From Marisa cornuarietis (taxonomy: Eukaryota > Mollusca > Gastropoda > Architaenioglossa > Ampullariidae), in assembly GCA_004794655.1 (NCBI GenBank), contig SMMW01000576.1, positions 3,051,501 to 3,115,500 on the forward strand: a stretch of DNA of 64,000 nucleotides, in the 5' to 3' direction. Below, one piece after another: positions 54,301-62,935 of this stretch. Made by a program: the position numbers and the translations under genes. The notes beneath the pieces were generated by a model. It did not search any database and was not told the origin of the DNA. It saw only the letters and a list, made by a program, of their open reading frames with translations. How positions within the stretch are numbered: the stretch's first letter is position 1; every line of letters begins with the position of its first letter.

Positions 54301-57300
54301 GAAATTGACACTACACAAAACGAGCTCACCATACCATTTCCTCACACAGAGCTTGAGAAACGCTCAAGAAAGTAACTGTAAGGCGTGTCTCTGTAGAGAA
54401 CGAGCTGTGACGGCAACAGGATGGTGGTAAGATAAGACTTAATTTATCTCAGGAGTCAATTAAAGGTAGCTTTTTATGGAAGTACAACAACAAAACAATA
54501 CCACAACATATTCATTCATGGTTCATGGCGGGGAAGGGTCAGGTTAGGATTTCTCTTCCCTTCCATGCTCACTCTTGGCGGCCGTCGCGGATCACGTGAT
54601 CTGCGCAGCGTTCTAAACTGAGACTTCCTGTTTTGTCCACTCACATCCGCATGGGTTTCCTGTACGTCTGACACCAGTTGTTCATTATGTTTACCTAGCC
54701 TTTGTTGACCCAAAATATACATGTAAACGATCTCTCTCTCTCTCTCTCAAACACACACACAGATTGAGGCTCCGATCTTGACTACGCCAAAAGATGCATT
54801 TGTCCAATGCGGCTCTCTTTTCTCAGACAGCTGATAAAATTCGACACAAATGCTCTTGATGTTCACAAGGCTATGTGCTTTGGAGACTACTCGCCAATTA
54901 TCTCAATGTTTTGACGAGTTCGTGGTGCGCACGCAGTGAAATCGCCAGAAATCCCTTAGGTAAAAACCTACCTGTTGTTTTTAATATTCTTGATGCGTAA
55001 AAACCACGCAACGTCTAGAAAAAACTACTTCCTTATCCGGGCACCCAGAATCCTTCTCAACAACAACATGCATAAACCCGTTCTATTTTTGTTTGCACTT
55101 TTTAAGTATTGTTTACAATGTGACAGTGAGAGAGGAAAGGGAGAAAGACGGGTTAAGTCTGTGTTAAAGAAGTTCTGAGCCATGGCAACATTTGACAAAA
55201 TTTGTAACAACATCTCCTGTATGGCGAGACGAAAGAAAACTTTAGCAAGTTAAAAAAAATTGCTAGCGAGGGAGGGAAAGGGAAAAATTCCAGTAAACAA
55301 GGGATTAAAGCGGCAATAAAACTTTAGAAAATGCAATGCATACGTCACAGCGCTATTATTGTGTTTGTGCACACCGCCAGCCAACCAACCCACTCGTTCC
55401 CCTGCCCATCTACCTGCCAGCCATCCCAAAACCCTCCCACCGATTCAATTTCAAGAAATGAAGTTTGGATTTTACTCGTGACCGTCAGGGTCATGCCATG
55501 TGGACTAGCCCCACGACATGATCGCTGGCCCTCCAACGCCACTCTTCGTCGCAGTCTCTCAACACGCTGTTTCACATTACGTCTGCCTCGTGAAATATGA
55601 GGACTTGCCCTCAATTCTAACAAAAACATCCGCCAAATGCCTTGGAGTGAGCGTAAGTAGGTCGTGACCCTGATTGTCTTCCGTTCAGCCAGTGTTTGGT
55701 AAACAAAATATATGTCAATTGTCGCGAGATACAAGGCACTTGAAATGCTCAATCAGTTTTGAGGGGCGTCTCACGGTCGCATACATGCACGCAAACTCAA
55801 CACACACGTTCATCTGTAAGTCCTTTCCCGTCTTAACACGGACTTGTACTTCACAAGTCCGTGGTCTCAAGCTGATTGTCACAAGGTCGATGACACGAAC
55901 GCACATTCCCTCTCATTCATATATACATGCTTGCACTTATGTACAGGTGGAGGTGGTGAAAACTGACGGGATCGTAGCAGTCACAACCATGGACACAGGC
56001 TTTACATGCATGTGATAACACCTAAGTTTATATTGTTTCTCTGATCTCAACTCTATACCTTTGCCGTACATGTTAAATACAGAATACTGACATAATACGC
56101 ATGATAACCAAAATCAAATAGGAAATACTTCTTACGGTCCCAAAAGCTATCACGTGGTCTGTGAACTAAAAATCTTCGTGCATGTGAGAGTCATAACGTA
56201 ACATACAAGAGCAACATAAGAAACAAAACCTAAATCTTCATGGCGTTTAGTTTACAGCATAAGTCTCAGTTAAACCTCAAATAATGAAATCTAAACAAAG
56301 GGTGAGCTGAACTATTTACACGCTATGATTAAAGATGACTGTCTGGTGCTTAGAGCTACGAAACGGGATAACGCTACTCATCTTCGTTTTCTGCACTGGC
56401 TACCCGTCCGTTCTCGCATCTAATACAAGCTGTCTGTGCTGAGTTTTAATGTCTTTGCTGGTTCCTGTCCTGACTATTTCTCTGAACTTCTCTTCCCTTA
56501 CGTCCCAGCCAGACAGCTCCGCTCCTCGTCTGACGACCGTCTCCTAACCATTCCTGTCACCAGAACAACAACATATGGCCACAGGAGTTTTAGTTACTCT
56601 GCAGCGAAACAATGGAACTCTCTCCCTTTCCATATCCGCCACCTACCCACTATTGAATCCTTTAAATGTGCACTGAAAACGCACTTCTTCCTTAAACATT
56701 ACACCTAACACCCGTTCCCACAATGCTAGTCCTTTTTCACACCCTTCGCCCCTTTTCCCCTGATTGCTACTTCCCTGCTTGTCTTCCTTTTGCAAAATCA
56801 TGATACTCTCAGTCCTTGTTACTGGTTCCTCTTTGCGTTTTCTGTATTTGTTTTTATTCATCGTCAGTACTATTGTTTCTTCTTTCGTAGTTCATATGTT
56901 GTTTGCTTGTTTTCCTCTCCCTCGTATGTTGCTCATGTCTCGGTATTGTTTATTAGGGCTAAAAGCATGCTCCTTAGGAGTGTGAGTATGCGCTTTACAA
57001 ATTTTTGCATTTATTATTATTATGAATGTGAGCACCTAAAGATCCCTAAGTATTTATTAATGTGTTTTCCATCATTACCATACACGGAATAGTTTCGGAG
57101 CGATTAAAAAAAAAACGAAATTATTCAACAATAGAGAGAATATATCTGTTAATGAACATTATTGCTTCCGCGTTGTCAATAATAGTTCATAATCAGTTGA
57201 TTTTGTATTTATCTGGTGGCCGATCATAAGTACTCTTTATTCAAACGGAAATTAATGCTCTCGGTGACTGAGGAAGTGAGTGATAGAGACAGAGCGTGTT

Positions 57301-60300
57301 TGCATGTTCGAGTCTGGTTGTGAGTGTGTAAGCGTGTACGAGCGAGTGGCGGAGAAAGTGAGTGTGAACATAAGTGTGTCTGTGGTTGCTTATTAGCATC
57401 GCTTTCAAACGATCGACGACTTCTCTCGAAACTGATGTACCTACAGCCTAGTGGCTACATATCCAGGAACTCTTGCCTATAGCTCACGACGTAAATTCGG
57501 GAGATGAAAGTATTAATTCCCATTTGTGTTACTACAACCTGTCTGGTGGAAGACTCTGAGGGAGGGGAGCACAAACAAATGACTGGCACCTCAACATATC
57601 TGCTAGCCTCTGTCCCCCAAGTTCAGTTCGATCACGTGACTTTGACAAGAGCTGACACAGGACAGCATGGGCGGCGACTACCACCACATCCACAAGCAAT
57701 CGATACTCCTCTCTCCGGCCAAAGCCTGGCTGTTAATATTTCCCCCAACCCACCCCGAACCAGCTTGCGCCACGTTTTCGGTTAAAGATTAGGTCGAATG
57801 CTTCACGATTTTCACAGATGTTTGGTAGCTACTGGCGCAATAGTTCTGCTCTGAAATACAGCGTCATGTGCAAGGCGCAAAATCCCGCTGAAGCGCGGAA
57901 GATAGGTGCCACGTCAGTCTAGTGCTATGCATAAATTTTCATGTCTGTGTGCCATGTTAATGATGGATAATATAAACAATAATAATAATGCTTCTAGATG
58001 TGAACTGATATCACCTTTCATTCTCTTCGCTGGCTGCCAGTCGTGTATCGTATAGCCTACAAACTGTCCACTTTGACCTACTCCGCTGTTTCTGGCACTG
58101 GTTCTCGGTACCTCTCCGAACTCACTCCCATCTATATGCCCGCACGACTTCTTCGCTCATCTTCTGACACCAAGGTTCTGAGAGTCCCAGTAGCTAAGAC
58201 AAAGACGTATGGCCATTGACACTATGATTCTGTTACCACCTTTAAGTCCAATCTTCAGATGCATCTTGTCAGAACAACGACTTCACTGAGACCGTCCTGA
58301 CCATGACCGTTCATAACGCGTGTCTGTACTTTACTTTGTGTATGAGCGGGTGGGTGTTGTAGAAAAGATCGTGTCTGTTATATGCGAATATGGGTGCACG
58401 GCTGTTGATCATTCAGTCTGTATATTATATATGTAAAGCAGCAAATCATTGGAAAAGTGCTATACAAATCCTCATTATTATTATTATTATTATTATTAAA
58501 CTTTACAACCCAAATACAGCCTACGAAATTCCATCGCAAAGGAGTGCTGCAAAAAAATCGGGTTAAGATCATACAAGCCATTCGGATATGCGCACACACA
58601 CACAGAAGGAATGGAGACTGAGAAAACACGTAAAAAAGGAGCGAACTGCACCAGATTTGCCAGCAGTACACAGTAGCGCGAGAGAGATTAGGTCAGCAAG
58701 TTCATTTGAGGTGTCGACTGAGGGTAAGAAAAACGGGTCAGCCTTCCCTGTCCAACACGTGGCAATCATTTAGATACGAAAGTTTTGGATTTTTCTTAAA
58801 AACGTTCATATTCTGCTGCTGTTATTCCCGTGTTCCCCAATGTACTGTGTCCATCGTGCATGACTGACTTTGAGGCAGTATAGGTGACGCACTAACTATA
58901 TGCAATAGTTAGGACTAAATAAAAGATGAGGTCGTTTGTATTCAGCAACACCACAACAATGTTCCCAACACCTGCTATTTGGACAACTGACCTTTCTGAG
59001 GCTCGTTTGACAGGTATCCTAGCTTACCTATAGCATACAGGTGATTAGCTTGTTCACCATGATTATGTCACTCCTAACGTCACCCGTAGGTCGCAGCGGC
59101 ATCCATACAGGTAAGCTGTCGCGTTTTTTATGATCAAGTTCTCGAAAACATTTTTCTCCCCTGTATTGGAGGTGTTAATTAATATTATGGGACTTAAGAG
59201 CACAGCATGATTTTGCATTTTGTTTTGGTCTTTGACGGCTTCAACCGCCATCAGACAAGACGTTTTCGTGTAAGTGGTCTTCTACAAAATAAATTATTAA
59301 TAATGATGATGCACTATTATAACTCACTTCCCTGCCCTGAGAGATAAGCTATGTGCGGGTTACAGAAAGATTTAGTTCCAAAACGAACTAAGTCCAAAGC
59401 AAAGAAGGAGACAAAGAAGATCAGAAGCAGCGATGTGTTGCATAAATATCTGTTTGCAAGAAGAAGAAAAAGAAGAAAGCAAAAAGAAGCAACCCCCTCA
59501 AATCAAAAATATGAACCGAATTACAGCACAAAACAAAATGGATAGATATTGGCTGCTGTGGTGTGTAAACAACTGATTGGCACTGTTAATGATAAGTATA
59601 TAGCTGTATATTTGCACCAGACTGTACTATTACTTATACATGTAGCTATATATGTGCACCAGGTTGTACTATTACTGATACAAGTAAGTAGCTGTATATT
59701 TGCACCAGACTGTACTGTTACTGATACAAATAAGAAGATGTATATCTGCACGAGATTGTTCTATTACTGATACAAGTATGTAGGCGTAGAGGTATATCTG
59801 TATATCTGTATCTGTGCCTTTGCATATCTTTGTTCCAGTTATTTCGTATCGCACTGTTTGCCTAGTCCATTCATGGGGCGAGAACTGATGTTGTTGCTGT
59901 GGCCACTCTAAGCTGTCCTTCCTATCTGGCATGCTACGAAGCTCCCTCTATTGTCACCGAAATTGTATTAAGGGCATCTCAGCGGTCGACTCGGTCTCTA
60001 GCGAATACTGAGTGCTTGGTTTCAGACCAAGCAAGGCCGCTGATGTTTCTACCTGTGTGGTCTTCCGTTCGTTAATGGGTTTACTTGTCCGGGTAAATGG
60101 CCCCGCTGTTACACATGCTTGGGGGGAGGGGGTAATGGGAGGGCGTACAAGCTTCCACTTCTCCCTTTTAATGAGAGGAAGTCTCGGTGACTGTGAAACT
60201 GTGAAAGCAGAGCAGTGAGTCTTCTGTAATGGTTGCTGAGAACACGTCCAAATCAGCATCGTTCCTTTCCTCTTAAGCACACACGAATGAACGCCTCATA

Positions 60301-62935
60301 AATCTGCATAACAGAACTTTTTTTTCTTTTTTTTTGTTTAGTGTGAGGGACTACCAGCAGATTTCGGTGACCGCATTAGCGTCACGGTCACCAGCGGCTG
60401 CCACGTTGAGGCTGTTTATCGAAGATCGCCCACTTCAGCACGCATGTCCAAGTGGCTTGCATTGGTCTGATATGGCGATGTTCCAATACCTTTTATGACT
60501 GAGCGTTACTGTCTGGCTCTCCTCTTGACAAAGGTGCAAATGACGTTTCCACTTTCCTCCACTATTCTAGCAACTCCCTCCCAATCCGCGCGCTTGTACG
60601 CGTTTTTGTTTGCAATTGCGCGCGTGTGCTTATGTCGATGAGCGTATCTGCGTGAATAGGACAATATGTGCAGTAAAAGTTTGAGCGCCTTCTGCAAGTC
60701 CGATTTGATGAAGGTATGGTTGGGTAAGGCTGAGGATGAGTTGGGGGGGGGGAGGCTTAAAACACACACATCGAGGGAACTGCCGTTGGTGCGTGTATGA
60801 GAAGGCTAATCGATACCCGCTAATGTACCGAAGACCATGCCAGGGGCTGTCTGCCAAACCCGTATCTGGAGGAAGGCCAGCAGGCGAGGCTGCCCTTGTC
60901 GATGGATGGATGCTAACGCAAAAAGCGCCAACGCCGACACGGCATATGGGCCGCCATCGTTCAAGATACATCCTCGATACTACGCAGTTTAGGGGACACA
61001 CACACACACACACAAAGTTTAATTTCGATCAGGCGCGACGCCGCGGTAGGTAATTGTCGGCATGTCGAGAGATATATTTTATTCCCGCCCCCTCTTTACC
61101 CGCCCACCCTCTTACTGCTATCGATCGTCGCACATGATAATGCCCACCTTCCTTTTCTGCTTACCGAACGAAAAACGAAAGCTGCGCTGTGATGGTGGAA
61201 TGTGACAGAAGTGCAGTTGCAGTGCGCTTGCTTGTTTAGCCAAACAATAGACGTCAAAAACATCTGCGTCTGTTCTTGATGTCACAGGTCCCTATAAAAA
61301 AAAAAACCTGGTTTGCACAGGGTACCAGATCCTGCCAGCCTTGGCATCAATGCTGTTGCAGGAGGTTGGTGGTGCAACTATGCAATCCCTGCATTTACAG
61401 GTGCTTGATGGTACAACTGTGTAATCCTTGCACTTACAGGTGCTTGGAATTTTGCAGCTGCAGGTGCTTAGTCGCGTCACAATGGTACTGCTCAAGTTGC
61501 AGATGCTCAGTGGCGCAACTATTGCAGTACCTCAGTTGAGGGTGCATGGTGATAAAACTATTACACTATTGTTGTTGCAGTTTTTTGGTGGAGCAACTAT
61601 GGTACCACTGCAGCTGTTGGTGCTTTGTGGTCCAGCTACAGTGGACTGCAGTTGCAGGTTCTAGGTGGTGAAACTATTGCAATACTGCAGTTCTGAGTGT
61701 TTGGCAGCTTAGTGCAGATATCACTGCCTATTGTTGAGGTGGCAGTGCGAAAAGGTTGAAGCCACTGTGCTTGCACTTCAAGGACATCAAGCTCCCCTTC
61801 TACTCACGACTCCACCTATTGCTGACCCCCCCCCACACACACACACACAACCTCCCACCATAGTGCAGAAACTGATAAAAATGTAAATAAATGCAACAAC
61901 AGACCAGCATGAAGAAATCTGCCTGCCTTGAAGCTAGGTACAAGTTAGAACTCAATACTATGTTTTCTGCCACAAAACTTCATTGTTAGAATTGGTTTCA
62001 TGACCGTTCAATGTGCTAAAATGTCATGTATAAATTGAAAAAAAAATCCTGAAGCTTTCATGTGCAAATGTTGCAGGTAATGACTTTTAGTTATTTCCCA
62101 TTGTTGTTATTTACAGGTGTGTCTGTTTATTTCTTATGATTTATCTGTTAATCATGAAAGAACCATGGTTTCTTCCCACTTTTCAAGGTCATCAGCATTG
62201 CTCAGCCCACTGACAAAAAACTTTTGTCCACCCAACAGTCAATAGGAGGCAGCGGTCATGGGTTAGACTATGCTCTTCACCTGCTGTACCATGCCAAATC
62301 ACTTACAAGTTACAGTATAAAGCCCCTAACACCACAAGGCTATGAGACCTAATTTTAACATGGATTTTACAATATCTTTCACCTAATTGTTTCGAGCATG
62401 TGTGCATATGCCTACATGTGTATATTTACATTAAGGTAGGAATGATGCTTTTCAACTATATCGACCCTTCTTTGTGGTGCATGCTTTTGCACTTAATTGT
62501 TTTGTAAAGTGTGCATAACTATCAGCAAAGAGCAAAACATAGGGCTTAGAGAAGAGAGGAAACAACTACTAAAAAAAACATCAAGAAGAAACAAGGATGT
62601 AAGCCATGCATAAAGTCATGACATGTACTAGGTAGAAAGGTATGCCGTCATGCCAAGGAAACAAAATTTAGTCAAGGTAAAGATCCCCTAGGGGTCCCGT
62701 CAAAGCCTTCCGTCATCTAAAGAGTAGGACAAAGAAACAAGACATATAAAGGAGGAAACAATGGTGGTGTTGACTAAGTTGTTGTGAGCCTGAAATTTCA
62801 ATCCTTTGCTGACCTGAGAATGTTGGGATGCGAGAGACGGTTGAGGAGCTGAACCTCCCGCAGCATGTTATGACGGTTGCTGGTCATTGTGTTCATTTTT
62901 AAGGCCATCACCTGTCCTGTGATACGGTGTGTCAC
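27360..62935 (-). CDS. TESK1/2-like dual-specificity protein kinase (N-terminus outside window)
   Basis: Ten minus-strand exons join in phase: 62935-62814, 49615-49567, 35792-35646, 31666-31581, 31069-30988, 30039-29956, 29535-29449, 29139-29031, 28744-28632 and 28325-27360 (stop TAA). They give 614 residues. Kinase landmarks in order: [11 protein letters not shown] (catalytic lysine), [43 protein letters not shown] (the DLTSKN signature of the LIMK/TESK group), [36 protein letters not shown] and [19 protein letters not shown]. The 321-residue last exon carries [15 protein letters not shown], like the TESK tail, and a Ser-rich end. Known role: TESK kinases phosphorylate cofilin and regulate actin and focal adhesions. 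The glycine-rich loop and start codon must lie beyond base 64000. The symbol is left blank because TESK1 and TESK2 cannot be told apart here. Confidence 0.93.
31345..31500 (-). mobile_element. L2-like LINE tail fragment in a TESK intron
   Basis: On the minus strand it shows the family tail (TAAGCGCTGAGAGCATCCTC then an ATT-type run). Only the 3' non-coding end remains, ending close to the exon at 31581-31666. Confidence 0.5.
32720..33100 (-). pseudogene. Possible RNase H-like remnant of a retroelement
   Basis: Minus-strand translation in patches gives [16 protein letters not shown] and, a little later, [18 protein letters not shown]. These faintly resemble the DSxSAxxAI and GNExADxLAKEA motifs of LINE-type RNase H domains. 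Stops interrupt the frame. The call is tentative. Confidence 0.3.
34915..35125 (-). mobile_element. L2-like LINE tail fragment in a TESK intron
   Basis: The plus strand begins with an AAT-rich run, then TTTTATAGTGCATATTCAC, ACTCATAGAGAGCATGCTCT and TAGCGCTTAAAACGGGG. This is nearly the same as 10265-10345. Only the 3' tail of the element is left. Confidence 0.7.
35378..35480 (-). repeat. SINE fragment (module of the 1.07-1.43 kb block)
   Basis: CCTGTAAACAGGTGCCACATGC and AGAACAGC match the duplicated module near 1300-1340, with decay. It is a partial copy next to the HRD exon. Confidence 0.5.
35646..35792 (-). other. TESK-like kinase exon with the HRD catalytic loop
   Basis: This phase-0 exon of 49 codons encodes [20 protein letters not shown], then [22 protein letters not shown], ending just before the Asn that opens the next exon (NILIKKED). 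Acceptor TAACAG and donor GTAAGC. HRDLTSKN in place of the usual HRDLKxxN is the sequence that identifies LIMK/TESK kinases. A relic L2 tail and a SINE fragment lie just downstream in the intron. Confidence 0.94.
36280..36335. repeat. Poly-C tract with AA interruptions
   Basis: Runs of eight or more C separated by AA are followed by an A-run of ten. It is a simple repeat, likely to cause length errors in sequencing. A short L2-like tail (TTTTTATAGCACATATTCAC) follows at about 36480-36505. Confidence 0.7.
42347..42396. repeat. (GT)n(GA)n microsatellite
   Basis: About 32 bp of GT passes directly into about 17 bp of GA. A similar compound repeat occurs at 12621-12656. Confidence 0.9.
42640..42860 (-). 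repeat. tRNA-derived SINE, minus strand
   Basis: Reverse-complemented, it starts with a tRNA-like head: GGGGATAGCCGGGTGGTCAG, AGCACTGG, then the B-box GGTTCGATACC. The body has GGGAATGGTTACCTGACTCC and GGGTTGGGGAAGGTAAGGC, matching the copy at 14280-14550. A G/C run interrupts it. It is the best-preserved head of the family in the window. A fragment of the other tRNA-like module lies just before it, at about 42500-42560. Confidence 0.75.
43030..43830 (-). mobile_element. 5'-truncated RTE-like LINE, reverse-transcriptase C-terminal part
   Basis: The minus strand encodes [20 protein letters not shown], then LLYG-type [36 protein letters not shown] and RPKETWRRS, ending RARRHIED with a stop near 43032. 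The longest single frame is 187 codons (43595-43032). A neighbouring frame holds the upstream part (43623-43333) and a third holds INTKKT-like upstream sequence (43871-43602). At least two frameshifts are therefore present, and the N-terminal endonuclease is absent. The blocks fit the thumb and C-terminal region of RTE-type non-LTR elements; the exact clade is uncertain. Of the LINE copies in the window it has the longest intact coding stretch. Confidence 0.8.
47845..47935 (-). repeat. tRNA-like SINE head, minus strand
   Basis: Reverse-complemented it reads GGTGTAGCGATGACGCGC (A-box-like), ending in a T-arm GTGAG-TTCGAAC-CTCGC with a full five-pair stem. The acceptor stem does not pair, so it is not a functional tRNA. 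The sequence differs from the other two SINE heads here. Confidence 0.6.
48733..48997. mobile_element. MITE with about 35-bp terminal inverted repeats
   Basis: The left end has GGGGCCAGTTGCACAAAACA and then TTTCTAATTTTAAAC. The right end, reverse-complemented, has GCGCTGGTTGCACAACATGT and then TTCTAAGCCTTAAAAC. The interior is AT-rich and non-coding. It lies 570 bp from the TESK micro-exon. The terminal CCAGTTGCACAA motif resembles ends often seen in invertebrate MITEs; that comparison is from memory. Confidence 0.75.
49567..49615 (-). other. TESK-like kinase micro-exon isolated between two introns over 13 kb
   Basis: This 49-nt exon lies between a TTGCAG acceptor and a GTGAGC donor. It completes the arginine of the upstream exon and then encodes [16 protein letters not shown], the hinge-region block of TESK/LIMK kinases. 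The phase (one base plus 16 codons) is exactly what both neighbouring exons require. It sits 13.2 kb from its upstream neighbour and 13.8 kb from its downstream neighbour, in repeat-rich sequence, and would be missed by gene finders that rely on ORF length. Confidence 0.93.
50310..50895 (+). mobile_element. L2/CR1-like LINE 3' fragment
   Basis: The decayed polymerase C-terminus reads [22 protein letters not shown] and [20 protein letters not shown]. About 270 bp of non-coding tail follow, ending AAGAGCATGCTCCTTAGGAG, then a GCTATACAAATTTT-type end and an ATT repeat. It is very similar to the copy at 56330-57025 and is 5'-truncated. Confidence 0.85.
51535..51690. mobile_element. MITE-like foldback element
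   Basis: The left arm GCTGCGTCCAGACTCCATGG is matched by the reverse complement of the right arm, GCACTGTCCAGACACCGCGG. Pairing continues inward (GATGTTG against GATATTG) and, more loosely, outward (TTGTCTTTGTAG against TTGTCTCCGTAG). About 24 of 31 core positions agree. It has no coding capacity, and the true ends are uncertain. Confidence 0.55.
53700..53835 (+). repeat. Minisatellite, about 30-bp unit, roughly four copies
   Basis: Units share CCCAGTTGCCTTCTTGTCAC and a following ATCCATCTC-type segment, with about 80% visible similarity between neighbours. It is pyrimidine-rich on the plus strand. Confidence 0.65.
55837..55863. repeat. Perfect 11-bp inverted repeat with 5-nt loop
   Basis: CACGGACTTGT at 55837-55847 and ACAAGTCCGTG at 55853-55863 are exact reverse complements around ACTTC. 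It is one of the tightest perfect hairpins noticed in the window and lies in a TESK intron. Confidence 0.7.
56330..57025 (+). mobile_element. L2/CR1-like LINE 3' fragment, longest copy
   Basis: The decayed polymerase C-terminus is the best preserved of the family here: [60 protein letters not shown] and [20 protein letters not shown], with one stop after the LPVRSRI block. An open frame of 90 codons ends at 56708. The tail ends with GCGCTTTACAAATTTTTGCA and an ATT repeat at about 57020. It is 5'-truncated and cannot move on its own. Confidence 0.85.
57990..58500 (+). mobile_element. L2/CR1-like LINE 3' fragment, divergent subfamily
   Basis: Decayed coding blocks: [40 protein letters not shown] and [19 protein letters not shown]. 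The tail ends GTGCTATACAAATCCTC and then an ATT run of about 30 bp (58470-58499). It differs clearly from the copies at 50.3 and 56.3 kb, so it comes from another subfamily. Confidence 0.75.
59588..59790 (+). repeat. Minisatellite, about 46-bp unit, about four copies
   Basis: Each unit contains TAGCTGTATATTTGCACCAG (or a close variant), then ACTGTACTATTACTGATAC. Four units stand in tandem with point changes and small length changes. Confidence 0.8.
61360..61700 (+). repeat. Degenerate minisatellite, about 39-45-bp unit, about eight copies
   Basis: Repeating blocks of the form GGTGCTTGGTGGTACAACTG followed by T(G/A)CAATCCTGCAGTTGCA occur about eight times with decay, rich in CTGCAG. Length changes between units preclude a steady reading frame. 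Confidence 0.75.
62814..62935 (-). other. TESK-like kinase exon with the catalytic lysine (most 5' exon in window)
   Basis: This 122-nt exon starts in phase 0 after a GTGCAG acceptor and ends two bases into an arginine codon before a GTCAGC donor. It encodes [20 protein letters not shown] and then [18 protein letters not shown], covering the catalytic lysine strand and the C-helix glutamate. The split arginine is completed exactly by the exon 13.2 kb further downstream. No exon for the preceding glycine-rich loop could be found between 62936 and 64000. Confidence 0.92.

Larger units (their letters stand above)
49616..62813. other. TESK-like gene intron of 13.2 kb; repeats, no supported gene
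   Basis: No conserved exon was found between the micro-exon and the catalytic-lysine exon. Contents: L2-like copies at 50.3, 56.3 and 58.0 kb, a foldback element at 51.5 kb, minisatellites at 53.7, 59.6 and 61.36 kb, a hairpin at 55837, and simple repeats (CT near 54735, ATT near 58472, CA near 61000). From about 61.7 kb the sequence again becomes CpG-poor. Confidence 0.6.
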
